Origin: Pseudoalteromonas sp049257235
Lineage (GTDB): Bacteria > Pseudomonadota > Gammaproteobacteria > Enterobacterales > Alteromonadaceae
Reading direction: 5' to 3'
Assembly (NCBI RefSeq): GCF_049257235.1
Contig: NZ_JBMMUF010000001.1
Location: 310,001 to 374,000, forward strand
Length of the DNA: 64,000 nt
Every line of letters begins with the position of its first letter. Positions within the stretch are counted from its first letter, which is position 1. The translations under genes were made by a program, and so were the position numbers. A model generated the notes under the pieces. That model did no database searches. It worked only from the letters and a program-made list of their open reading frames with translations, and was not told where the DNA came from. Positions 8,010 to 16,836 of the stretch are shown piece after piece.

Positions 8010-10410
8010 TGTCATCTTCCTCACCGCCAACAATGGCCGCTATTGCCCGTAATCGTTCCATTGCCAGATGATGTATGCTGCCTTGTGGATACGCTCCATC
8101 GCTCAGCACTCCACACTCTTTACCTGTTAATAGGCTCAACGCCTCATCAACGCTTGAGACTGGATAGATATTAAATCGCCCCTGCTCAACTGCATCAATT
8201 ACGTCTTGATTAAGCACCAAGTTCACACAGTTTGAACGTGGAATGATCACCCCTTGTTGGCCTGTTAAGCCACGCATTTGGCACAGCTTAAAGAAACCTT
8301 CAATTTTCTCATTCACTCCGCCTATGGCCTGTACTTCACCGCGTTGGTTGATAGACCCAGTTAAAGCGATACCTTGGTCAATAGGTACTTGAGTGATACT
8401 TGAAACCAAAGCGCATAGCTCAGCAAGAGAGGCACTGTCTCCATCGATATAACCATAGCTTTGTTCTATGGCAATATTAGCGCTTAGCGTAAGGCTAAAA
8501 TCTTGCGCATACTTGCTACCTAAATACCCCGTAAGCAACATGACTCCTTTTGAGTGAATTGCCTTACCAAGCTCTGCTTCGCGCTCGATATCAATAACAC
8601 CATCGCTGCCGGCATATACCGATGCACTGATCCGCGCAGGTGTACCAAAGGAGGTGTCCCCCACGTGCAGCACAGTTAACCCATTAACCATACCTACCGC
8701 TTGTCCCTGCGTGGCAATAAGGATATGACCCTCACGAATATCGCTCAGCATGTGCTCGCTCATTTGCCCTGTGCGGTACTCTTTACCCGCTAGTGCTTCT
8801 TGCACATGGCTAGCACTAATTTCTGCACTTTTGTCTTGGCGGGCATAAAAGCTTGCCTCAGCAATCAACTCAAGCACATCGGCAAAACGCGCTGAGAGCT
8901 TTTTCTGATGCTCTGCTTGACGGTGGCTAAAGCGCAATAGTAGCTTCATGGCATCGCAGTTAAGCTCAGTTTTAAGTGTCTCTTTGCAGTACTCCTGAAC
9001 CTTAGTAATAAACTGGTACTGATACTTGTCCGAACCTGGCAGATAGTAATCAAAATCAGCCAACACCCTAAAGTGCTCCGCAAATTCCTCATCATACTCA
9101 TTGAGGGCGTAATATAAGTCACGTGAACCCAGTAGAATCACTTTAACATCAAGTGGAATAAGCTGCGGGCGCAAAGTAAAGCTACTGCCTACTGAACTGT
9201 CTTGATAGGGTAAGTCATTCTTAATCTGGTGCGTTTTTAGCGATAGCTTCAAACCATCCCAGACCTGCGCATTAGACATTACTTTTTCCGCATCCATGAT
9301 TAAATAACCACCATTAGCGCGGTGTAATGCTCCGGGTTGAATACTGCGATAACTGGTAACAAGCGAGCCTTGCGATGTTGAATACTCAATCTTGCCAAAT
9401 AGGTTGCCAAATGTTGGGTTCGGCTCATAAATCACTGGCGCTGCATCGTCTTCTTTGTAAGGTACCAGCAAGTTAGGCGCAAAGAACTCAGTGAGCATCT
9501 CTTTGCGGTCGTACTCTTCCTCGTTCTTGTCGTTACTTTGCTCTTCGTCAAGCCACTCAAGCACGGTATCAACGAGTTCAGAGCGCAAGTCTTTCAAATA
9601 CCTCAGCACACCTATATGGGTCGCATACTTGTGCTCAAGTTCTTTGAGCAATGGTTTAATCGCAGCCTCAGCGGTCGCCTTTTTAAGTTTACGCAGCGCT
9701 TCGCTGGACTCACGCTTCCATTTTGGTAACTCAATTAAAGAATCAATAAGTGCATCTTCAAGCTCACCGATTGCTTCAATAAAACGCTCTTGCGTTTGCT
9801 CATCTAATGCGCTGAATTGCTCGTCACTCAAACGTTGATTATTAACAATGGGTACAAAGCCAACATTGTTATCATCTTCTATTAATTCAACGTTATGCTG
9901 ATTCGCCAACTCTTCAACCGCTGCCAGTGCGTCTTCATATTTATCTTCGAATTCACGGTCGATTGATTTCTTTTTGCGCTGATAACCCGGGTTGTCAAAA
10001 GCAGCTGGGAAGGTATCGAGAATTTCCTCGAGGATAGCATCAATATCATCAACCAGTATTTGCCCCTCGCCCGGGTTCATCAACAAGGCTATAGGCTCAC
10101 GGTGATCCTGATAGTTGTTTACGTACAACCACTCACGCGGAGTTTCGCGGTCTTTGGCATGTTGTTGGAGTTTATGCTGCACTAAGGTAAAGCGTCCTAA
10201 TGCAGGCTCACCCATAACATAGGTGTTATAGCCAGGCAATTGCATTCCAAGTGCAAACTCAAGTGCACTGTCAGCACGCTGCTGACCGATAAAGGAAAGC
10301 TCTTCAGGGTACGGGTGACTAAGACAAGTGCGAATGTGATTGTCGGAAATTTGTGGTGCAAGCGCATCAGCGCTCAAAGTACTAACAGCAACAGAGTTTT
10401 TTTTATTCAT
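8002..10410 (-). CDS. Lon-like AAA ATP-dependent protease (AAA_32 / Lon C-terminal type)
   Basis: An 802-residue protein of the S16-family group with an AAA_32-type ATPase part and a C-terminal Lon protease domain. It lacks the canonical LonA N-domain. The Ser-Lys dyad is visible: Ser in GDSASLAEL and Lys in GGVNEKIEGF. A long charged coiled-coil insert (about residues 150-290) follows the P-loop region. The P-loop-like segment reads GEPALGRFT, so the usual GK[ST] is absent. The family is widespread in marine gammaproteobacteria and its substrates are poorly known. It is the first gene of a two-gene unit with the FKBP protein. Confidence 0.9.
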   Translation of the reverse strand: MNKKNSVAVSTLSADALAPQISDNHIRTCLSHPYPEELSFIGQQRADSALEFALGMQLPGYNTYVMGEPALGRFTLVQHKLQQHAKDRETPREWLYVNNYQDHREPIALLMNPGEGQILVDDIDAILEEILDTFPAAFDNPGYQRKKKSIDREFEDKYEDALAAVEELANQHNVELIEDDNNVGFVPIVNNQRLSDEQFSALDEQTQERFIEAIGELEDALIDSLIELPKWKRESSEALRKLKKATAEAAIKPLLKELEHKYATHIGVLRYLKDLRSELVDTVLEWLDEEQSNDKNEEEYDRKEMLTEFFAPNLLVPYKEDDAAPVIYEPNPTFGNLFGKIEYSTSQGSLVTSYRSIQPGALHRANGGYLIMDAEKVMSNAQVWDGLKLSLKTHQIKNDLPYQDSSVGSSFTLRPQLIPLDVKVILLGSRDLYYALNEYDEEFAEHFRVLADFDYYLPGSDKYQYQFITKVQEYCKETLKTELNCDAMKLLLRFSHRQAEHQKKLSARFADVLELIAEASFYARQDKSAEISASHVQEALAGKEYRTGQMSEHMLSDIREGHILIATQGQAVGMVNGLTVLHVGDTSFGTPARISASVYAGSDGVIDIEREAELGKAIHSKGVMLLTGYLGSKYAQDFSLTLSANIAIEQSYGYIDGDSASLAELCALVSSITQVPIDQGIALTGSINQRGEVQAIGGVNEKIEGFFKLCQMRGLTGQQGVIIPRSNCVNLVLNQDVIDAVEQGRFNIYPVSSVDEALSLLTGKECGVLSDGAYPQGSIHHLAMERLRAIAAIVGGEEDDNA

Positions 10411-10427
10411 ACTACACGTCTTATGTT

Positions 10428-10444
10428 GGGCTCATCATGAGCCC
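10428..10444. other. Short GGGCTC/GAGCCC hairpin between ybeL and the Lon-like gene
   Basis: A 6-bp perfect stem with a 5-nt ATCAT loop between two minus-strand genes. No T-tract follows on the minus strand, so termination is doubtful. It may attenuate read-through or stabilise a transcript end. Confidence 0.35.
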
Positions 10445-10471
10445 TTGTTATTTTGCACACTGCCTTAAGGT

Positions 10472-10930
10472 TTATGGTTGCAGTGCTTGACGATTAAAGT
10501 GAACGCCGCCACATTCAGGGCAAGGCTTAATTTCACTGGCATGGTAAACGTCTTCTTGGTAATGACAATTCTGGCATACTAAGGTGCCCATGGCTATCCA
10601 TTCCCCACTGCGGTATACACCTTTGTGTTTAAAGTCTTGGCTGAGCGCAAGCCATTCCAATTGCGATTTGTCCTCAATATGCGCCAATTCATACCACAGC
10701 GACTCCTTGAGCTCTTCCCATGCCAGAGCATTGTAGTGCTTTTCATGTTCAATGAAGTGGTCAATATCACGCTGTAAATACAACTTGTATTGCTCATATT
10801 TATCCTTACTTAAATCCTTTAGCGCCTGCTTAGATTCAACAAAGGTTTGCACCATTTCTTTCACTTCATGGTCATTCACATCTTTGAGCCAATCACTGAA
10901 CTTTGATAACCATTGACGATAATCAGCCAT
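10472..10930 (-). CDS. ybeL: YbeL family zinc-ribbon protein (DUF1451)
   Basis: A 152-residue cytosolic protein of the YbeL/DUF1451 family, function unknown. It is mostly helical and charged, with a C-terminal zinc ribbon from CQNCHYQ and CPECGG. The ATG at 10930 is chosen because AAGGAA lies just before it and the MADYRQW start fits the family. A longer reading frame to 11035 has no matching extension. In E. coli ybeL also sits close to leuS, which supports the identity. The 281-nt divergent spacer to leuS must hold both promoters, but I could not define either with confidence. Confidence 0.85.
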   Translation of the reverse strand: MADYRQWLSKFSDWLKDVNDHEVKEMVQTFVESKQALKDLSKDKYEQYKLYLQRDIDHFIEHEKHYNALAWEELKESLWYELAHIEDKSQLEWLALSQDFKHKGVYRSGEWIAMGTLVCQNCHYQEDVYHASEIKPCPECGGVHFNRQALQP

Positions 10931-11211
10931 TTGAATTCCTTGTGAAAAATACGAGTTGATACCTTTAACTATAGACTGCTTGTGAACAATTCCATACCGC
11001 CTATTGCCATATTTATATTTTGCTTTTATTGACAATCAATGACCGCGGTTGTGAACACAAAAGAGACTGTGCTGTGCCTCACTCACGCGCAATTCATTAG
11101 CACCTCAGTCGCAACAATAAAAAAGCCCGTTGGTTGCTGTGATTAAGCATTGATTTGGGGTATGCTATCGGGCAAATTTGTCATCATTTTGCAAGAAGTC
11201 TGGAATAGTAG

Positions 11212-13794
11212 ATGCAAGAGCAATATAACCCGCAGGAAATCGAAGCGAAAGCCCAGTCGTACTGGGACGAAAACAAGGTATTTAAAGTGACAGAGGACGA
11301 CTCGAAAGAGAAGTTTTACTGTCTATCTATGTTCCCCTACCCAAGTGGTCGACTACACATGGGTCACGTGCGTAACTACACCATCGGTGATGTAGTATCT
11401 CGCTTCCAGCGCTTGCAAGGTAAGAACGTGATGCAACCTATGGGTTGGGACGCGTTTGGTCTACCGGCTGAAAATGCAGCAATCAAGAACAACACTGCAC
11501 CAGCAAATTGGACATACCAAAACATCGATTACATGCGCAATCAACTTAAGTTACTTGGCTTTGGTTATGATTGGGATCGCGAAATTGCAACCTGTCACCC
11601 TGAGTATTACAAATGGGAGCAATGGTTCTTCACTAAGCTTTACGAAAAAGGCCTAGTGTACAAGAAAATGTCGACCGTAAACTGGGATCCAGTTGACCAA
11701 ACTGTACTCGCTAACGAGCAGGTTATTGACGGTCGTGGTTGGCGTTCAGGTGCAATTGTTGAACAAAAAGAAATTCCACAGTGGTTCATTAAGATCACTG
11801 ACTACGCGCAAGAGCTTCTTGACGACTTAGACAAGCTAGAGCATTGGCCAGAGCAGGTTCGCACCATGCAACGTAACTGGATCGGTCGTTCAGAAGGTGT
11901 TGATATCACCTTCAAGCGTGCTGATGGCAAAGGCGAGTTTAGTGTCTACACCACACGTCCAGATACCTTTATGGGGGTAACGTATGTTGCAGTTGCAGCA
12001 GGTCACCCAATTGCACAAGAAGCAGCTGCTGCCAATGCTGACGTTGCCGCATTCGTTGAAGAGTGCAAAAACACCAAGGTTGCAGAAGCGGACGTTGCAA
12101 CTATGGAGAAAAAAGGTATTGCAACGGGCTTAACAGCCATTCACCCGCTTACTGGTGAAGAAGTACCAATTTGGATAGCCAACTTCGTATTGATGGATTA
12201 CGGTTCAGGTGCCGTTATGGCTGTGCCTGCGCACGATCAACGTGACTTTGAGTTTGCTACTGCATACGGCCTTGAGATTAAACAAGTTATCGCAGCAAAT
12301 GAAGGCGATGAGTGCGATTTATCAAAAGCAGCTTACACAGAAAAAGGGACGCTAGTTAACTCTGGCGAATTTGACGGCTTAGATTTTGATGGTGCATTCA
12401 ACGCCATTGCTGACAAGCTGAGTGAACTGGGTGTGGGTGAGCGCAAAGTGAACTTCCGCCTACGCGATTGGGGTGTAAGCCGCCAACGTTATTGGGGCTC
12501 ACCAATCCCTATGTTGAACAAAGAAGACGGTTCAGAACTTGCTGCGCCTGAAGATATGCTGCCTGTGCGTCTACCAGAAGATGTGGTAATGGACGGTGTA
12601 ACTTCACCAATTAAATCTGATCCAGAGTGGGCAAAAGCCACAGTAAACGGTGAAACGGTTTTCCATGAAACGGATACCTTCGATACCTTTATGGAGTCTT
12701 CTTGGTACTACGCACGTTACTGCAGCCCTCGTTATGACGAAGGTATGCTTGAGCCTGGTGCTGCCAACTATTGGCTACCAGTAAACCAATACATTGGTGG
12801 TATTGAGCACGCTATCTTGCACCTTCTTTACGCGCGCTTCTTCCACAAGCTGCTGCGTGATTTTGGTCTTGTGAACTCAGACGAGCCGTTTGAGCGCCTA
12901 CTATGCCAAGGCATGGTACTTGCGGAAACTTACTTCCGTAAGGACGAAAAAGGCGGTGATATCTGGATTTCACCTACCGACGTTGAAACAGAAAAAGACG
13001 ACAAAGGCCGCATCATTAAAGCGTGGCACAAAGACGATGGTCAACCTGTTCAAAGCGCAGGGATGAGCAAGATGTCGAAGTCTAAAAATAACGGTATCGA
13101 TCCGCAGCAGGTGATTGACCAGTACGGTGCCGATACAGTGCGTTTATTCATGATGTTTACAGCGCCACCTGAGCAAACGCTTGAGTGGTCAGACTCTGGT
13201 GTAGAAGGTGCACACCGCTTTATCAAGCGTGTATACAAATACGCGGTTGATGTGAAAAACGCAGGCTTTGTGGCACTGGATGTAGCCTCGCTTTCTAAAG
13301 AGCAAAAAGAACTACGCCGTGAGCTACATAAAGCAATCGCTAAGATCACTGATGACTTAGAGCGTCGTCAAACATTCAATACCGCAATTGCTGCCGTAAT
13401 GGAGCTGTCAAACAAGTTGATCAAAGCGCCGCTTGAAAGTGATGGTGATAAAGCCGTGGCGAATGAAGCGCTCGAAGCAATGTTGATTATGCTTGCGCCT
13501 ATCACGCCGCACTTATCTCACCAGCTTTGGCAAGACTTGGGTAAAGACGGTGATATCCTTGATGCGAGCTGGCCTGTTGCTGATGAATCAGCCATGGTTG
13601 AGAGCGAAAAACTTGTTGTTGTTCAAGTAAATGGCAAAGTACGTGCTAAGCTAACTTTACCAGCAGATGCAGACCAAGAAGCGGTTGAAGCCGCAGCGTT
13701 CGCAGATGTAAATGTACAGAAATTTACGGATGGACTGACAGTGCGTAAAGTAATCTACATCAAGGGTAAAGTACTTAACGTGGTGGCGAACTAA
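11212..13794 (+). CDS. leuS: Leucyl-tRNA synthetase
   Basis: A class Ia aminoacyl-tRNA synthetase charging tRNA-Leu. The HIGH-type motif is in YPSGRLHMGH near residue 40. The CP1 editing domain (about 220-420) has the expected TTRPDTFMG and PAHDQRD segments, and the KMSKS loop is in MSKMSKSKNN near residue 620. Zinc/insert domains and the anticodon-binding C-terminus are present. The length of 860 equals that of E. coli LeuS. The lptE start follows 1 nt after the stop, so leuS heads the leuS-lptE-holA operon. Confidence 0.98.
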   Translation: MQEQYNPQEIEAKAQSYWDENKVFKVTEDDSKEKFYCLSMFPYPSGRLHMGHVRNYTIGDVVSRFQRLQGKNVMQPMGWDAFGLPAENAAIKNNTAPANWTYQNIDYMRNQLKLLGFGYDWDREIATCHPEYYKWEQWFFTKLYEKGLVYKKMSTVNWDPVDQTVLANEQVIDGRGWRSGAIVEQKEIPQWFIKITDYAQELLDDLDKLEHWPEQVRTMQRNWIGRSEGVDITFKRADGKGEFSVYTTRPDTFMGVTYVAVAAGHPIAQEAAAANADVAAFVEECKNTKVAEADVATMEKKGIATGLTAIHPLTGEEVPIWIANFVLMDYGSGAVMAVPAHDQRDFEFATAYGLEIKQVIAANEGDECDLSKAAYTEKGTLVNSGEFDGLDFDGAFNAIADKLSELGVGERKVNFRLRDWGVSRQRYWGSPIPMLNKEDGSELAAPEDMLPVRLPEDVVMDGVTSPIKSDPEWAKATVNGETVFHETDTFDTFMESSWYYARYCSPRYDEGMLEPGAANYWLPVNQYIGGIEHAILHLLYARFFHKLLRDFGLVNSDEPFERLLCQGMVLAETYFRKDEKGGDIWISPTDVETEKDDKGRIIKAWHKDDGQPVQSAGMSKMSKSKNNGIDPQQVIDQYGADTVRLFMMFTAPPEQTLEWSDSGVEGAHRFIKRVYKYAVDVKNAGFVALDVASLSKEQKELRRELHKAIAKITDDLERRQTFNTAIAAVMELSNKLIKAPLESDGDKAVANEALEAMLIMLAPITPHLSHQLWQDLGKDGDILDASWPVADESAMVESEKLVVVQVNGKVRAKLTLPADADQEAVEAAAFADVNVQKFTDGLTVRKVIYIKGKVLNVVAN

Positions 13795-13795
13795 A

Positions 13796-14290
13796 ATGTT
13801 CGCCGCATCTCGCACTACCCTCGCGGTTATAATCAGTTGCTTAGTGCTTGCACTAAGCGGCTGTGGCTTTCACCTAAAACGAGCGTCAGATTTACCGGCC
13901 GACTTGATGGTCATGGAGGTCACTGCGACAGACCCTAATTCAGCGTTATTAGAGAGGCTCATTACTGAGCTCGAGATCAGCAATGTGCAGGTGAATAAAA
14001 ACCTCAGAGCAAATTCACCCACGCTGACACTCAAGTCAGATGCGCTAGATAGACGGGTATTATCGTTATTTAAAAACGGTCAGGTTGCCGAGTATGAGCT
14101 TATTTACTCAGTCTCGTATCGCATTGAGCGTGCCGGTGACAAGCCGATTGACCAATTTTTTGAGTTGTATCGCAACTATCAAGACGACCCAGACAACGCA
14201 CTCGCTAAAGCAAATGAAATGAACATTTTGCTCGACGAGTTACGTAAACAAGCAAGTCGTCGTATCGTGCGGGAGCTAGCTCAACTGTAA
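13796..14290 (+). CDS. lptE: LPS-assembly lipoprotein LptE (RlpB)
   Basis: An outer-membrane lipoprotein that plugs the LptD barrel and helps insert LPS. A signal peptide ends in the lipobox LSGC, with Cys23 as the lipid site. It is followed by the GFHLKR segment typical of LptE and an alpha/beta domain of about 140 residues. The length of 164 is slightly under the E. coli protein (about 190). It lies between leuS and holA as in most gammaproteobacteria, and its stop overlaps the holA ATG by 1 nt. Confidence 0.93.
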   Translation: MFAASRTTLAVIISCLVLALSGCGFHLKRASDLPADLMVMEVTATDPNSALLERLITELEISNVQVNKNLRANSPTLTLKSDALDRRVLSLFKNGQVAEYELIYSVSYRIERAGDKPIDQFFELYRNYQDDPDNALAKANEMNILLDELRKQASRRIVRELAQL

Positions 14291-15324
14291 TGCGCATATA
14301 TGCCAATCAACTACCACAACAACTGCAAAAAGGCCTCGCTCCTTTTTTTATGGTGTTCGGGGAAGAGCCTTTCCAAGTCAGTGAATGTATTGGACAAATA
14401 AGGCAGTGTGCCAAAGCACAAGGTTTTGATGAAATCATCAAGCTGACCCCAGGCGCGCAGTTTGATTGGCAAGAAGTGGATGCTCATTACCAAAGCATGT
14501 CATTGTTCAGCGCACTCACCCTAATTGATATCGATTTGGCGGGCCACAAACCTGGCAAAACGGGTGCTGAGCATTTAAAAAAATATGCGCAAGACCCAAA
14601 CCCTGATTGCGTCATCGTTATTCATGGCGCAAAAGCATCACAAGAGATTCAACGCAGTGCCTGGTTCAAGGCATTAGATAAAAACGGCGTATTCGTGCCG
14701 TGTTATCCACTTACAGGTAATCATCTGAGACGTTGGCTAGATGGCCATTGTCGGCGCTTAAATCTCAACCTTGATAATGACGCTAAACAAGTCCTCCTCG
14801 ACACCACAGAAGGCAACTTACTGGCCTGTCATCAAGAATTAGAAAAACTGTCCTTATTGTTTGGCCAGCGCGCGATTAATGGCCGCACCTTGCTTGGTAT
14901 GTTATTAAATCAAAATCGCTTTGATATATTCGACCTAGCCAATGCGGTGTTAAGCGGTGACGCTGACAAAGCCATGCAGGTATTACAGCGTTTGCAAAAC
15001 GACAACACCGAAGCCACGGCCATTGCGTGGGCGCTGACCAAAGAAGCGCAACAACTGCAAAAGTTACAGTCGTTGCAAAGCTCTGGCATGTCATTTGATG
15101 CCGCCTGTAAGCAGCTCGCCATTTGGAAAAACCAACAGGGGCTATACAGCCAAGCGTTGCATCGCATCAATGGTGCACACATACACACTATTTTGGATTT
15201 GTTGGCGCAATTTGACAGTGCCTACAAAAGCGGAAGACTTACCTCACCCTATCCTATGCTAGCGCACATTAGTGTGAGCTTTTGTCGCTCATTGGAATTT
15301 GCTGCTCCTTGCTTCGAGGACTAG
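14290..15324 (+). CDS. holA: DNA polymerase III subunit delta
   Basis: The clamp-loader delta subunit, which opens the beta sliding clamp. The N-terminal AAA-like domain begins with the conserved FMVFGEEPFQVSE segment (beta interaction and fold). The rest is helical with the family pattern (TEGNLLACHQELEKL, FDIFDLANAVLSGD). The length of 344 matches E. coli (343). It overlaps lptE by 1 nt (TAATG), indicating coupling, and nadD follows after 15 nt. Confidence 0.94.
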   Translation: MRIYANQLPQQLQKGLAPFFMVFGEEPFQVSECIGQIRQCAKAQGFDEIIKLTPGAQFDWQEVDAHYQSMSLFSALTLIDIDLAGHKPGKTGAEHLKKYAQDPNPDCVIVIHGAKASQEIQRSAWFKALDKNGVFVPCYPLTGNHLRRWLDGHCRRLNLNLDNDAKQVLLDTTEGNLLACHQELEKLSLLFGQRAINGRTLLGMLLNQNRFDIFDLANAVLSGDADKAMQVLQRLQNDNTEATAIAWALTKEAQQLQKLQSLQSSGMSFDAACKQLAIWKNQQGLYSQALHRINGAHIHTILDLLAQFDSAYKSGRLTSPYPMLAHISVSFCRSLEFAAPCFED

Positions 15325-15339
15325 GTCTAAGGAATAGTT

Positions 15340-15984
15340 ATGCTGTTATTCGGTGGTACTTTTGATCCCGTGCACAACGCCCACCTCAATATGGCACATC
15401 AATGCCTGCAACACTTTAGTGAAGATGTACTTTATTTGATGCCTAATCGCGTGCCTGCGCACAAGCGTGACAGTGGTATTCGCAACGAAGACAAGTTAGC
15501 GATGCTCAAACTAGCAATCACCCACTATCCGCAATTTGTTATTGATGAGCGCGAGCTCAATCGCCAAGGTCCATCTTATTCACTGCTGAGCTTACAAGAA
15601 ATACGTGCTGAACTTGATGAGCAAGGCAGACATCAAGAATCAATCTGTTTTTTACTGGGCATGGACTCATTTAATAGCTTCGATACATGGTATCAGTGGC
15701 AAGATATTTTAAAGCTGTGCCATTTAGTGGTGTACCAGCGCCCTCATGAGGTCTTATGTGTAAGTGAAACGCTTAAACGCTACCTCAATGGCAATCAGTG
15801 CGAAGATGTACATAAATTGCGGTCAACGCCCGCAGGCTTGGTGCATTTTTTAGCTGGGCCACAGCGCAGCGAGTCATCCACTGATGTTCGAGGGCGTCTT
15901 AAAGCAGGGCTTGATTGCTCGGCCCTTATTCCTGATGCCGTAAACCAATATATCCTTGATAAGCGCCTGTATATAGGCGTGTAA
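15340..15984 (+). CDS. nadD: Nicotinate-nucleotide adenylyltransferase
   Basis: Converts nicotinate mononucleotide and ATP to deamido-NAD in NAD synthesis. The nucleotidyltransferase signature GGTFDPVHNAH lies at the N-terminus, and the second motif SSTDVRGRL near residue 180 matches the ISSTxIR-type motif of the family. The length of 214 is normal. It lies in the holA-nadD-rsfS-rlmH-mrdA order typical of enterics and Alteromonadales. The ATG follows an AAGGAA site 6 nt upstream. Confidence 0.96.
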   Translation: MLLFGGTFDPVHNAHLNMAHQCLQHFSEDVLYLMPNRVPAHKRDSGIRNEDKLAMLKLAITHYPQFVIDERELNRQGPSYSLLSLQEIRAELDEQGRHQESICFLLGMDSFNSFDTWYQWQDILKLCHLVVYQRPHEVLCVSETLKRYLNGNQCEDVHKLRSTPAGLVHFLAGPQRSESSTDVRGRLKAGLDCSALIPDAVNQYILDKRLYIGV

Positions 15985-16035
15985 AAGTGTTAATATTATC
16001 TGCTTGAAAATACTTAATTGAACAGAGAGTTTATT

Positions 16036-16353
16036 TTGCAAACCAACGAACTTCTTGACTTTGCATTAGACAAAATTGACGACATGAAAGCGCGTGACGT
16101 GATCACTCTAGACGTACGCGAAACATCCAGCATCACAGATTACATGGTGGTGTGCTCAGGTAATTCTAAGCGCCAAGTACAGTCTATTGCCGCGCACCTT
16201 GCCAAAGAAGCAAAAGAGCACAACCTCCACGTTATTGGCCAAGAAGGTCAAGACGTAGGTGAGTGGGTATTGGTGGACTTAGGTGATGTTGTTGTACACG
16301 TAATGCAAGACGAAACGCGTGACTTCTACCAACTAGAGAAACTTTGGGGTTAA
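16036..16353 (+). CDS. rsfS: Ribosomal silencing factor RsfS
   Basis: Binds ribosomal protein L14 on the 50S subunit and blocks subunit joining when nutrients are short. The conserved core SSITDYMVVCSGNS and VDLGDVVVHVMQ is complete. The TTG at 16036 is preferred: AGAGAG sits 6 nt upstream and the product (MQTNELLDFAL) then begins where the E. coli protein does. A TTG at 16018 would add six residues. rlmH starts 3 nt after its stop. Confidence 0.93.
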   Translation: MQTNELLDFALDKIDDMKARDVITLDVRETSSITDYMVVCSGNSKRQVQSIAAHLAKEAKEHNLHVIGQEGQDVGEWVLVDLGDVVVHVMQDETRDFYQLEKLWG

Positions 16354-16356
16354 GCT

Positions 16357-16827
16357 TTGAAGATTCAATTGGTTGCAGTTGGCACCAAAATGCCTGCTTG
16401 GGTTGAAGCAGGCTTTAGCGAATACCAGCGCCGTTTTCCCAAAGACATGGCCCTAGAGTTAATCGAGATCCCCGCAGGAAAGCGCGGTAAAAATGCCGAT
16501 ATCAAACGCATTTTACAGCAAGAAGGTGAGCGCACCCTTGCAGCAATTCCCAAAGGCAACCGCATTGTTACCCTTGAAGTAACAGGCAAAGCTATGGATA
16601 CGCATCAGCTCGCCAAAGCCATGGAGAAATGGCAGCTAGATGGGCGTGACGTTAGCTTACTGATCGGTGGCCCCGAAGGATTGGCACCCGAGTGCGTAGC
16701 GCGTTCAGAGCAAAAGTGGTCATTATCAAATTTAACCTTGCCACACCCGCTAGTGCGCATTATTGTAGCTGAGAGCCTTTATCGAGGCTGGAGCTTGAAT
16801 AATAACCATCCTTATCATCGAGAATAA
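16357..16827 (+). CDS. rlmH: 23S rRNA pseudouridine-1915 N3-methyltransferase RlmH
   Basis: A SPOUT methyltransferase that modifies pseudouridine 1915 in helix 69 of 23S rRNA on the assembled 70S ribosome. The 156 residues match E. coli RlmH almost throughout. This includes IPAGKRGKNADIKRI, the SAM-binding knot segment LLIGGPEGL and the C-terminal NNHPYHRE. The start is a TTG directly after rsfS, which must be used because the protein begins with the conserved KIQLVAVGTKMP. Pairing with rsfS makes a compact ribosome-function unit. Confidence 0.96.
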   Translation: MKIQLVAVGTKMPAWVEAGFSEYQRRFPKDMALELIEIPAGKRGKNADIKRILQQEGERTLAAIPKGNRIVTLEVTGKAMDTHQLAKAMEKWQLDGRDVSLLIGGPEGLAPECVARSEQKWSLSNLTLPHPLVRIIVAESLYRGWSLNNNHPYHRE

Positions 16828-16836
16828 TAATAAACA

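Noticed and set aside
11135..11167. Promoter for leuS with TTGCTG and TATGCT
   Set aside because: The spacer is about 21 bases, too long for sigma-70, and no better -35 was found.
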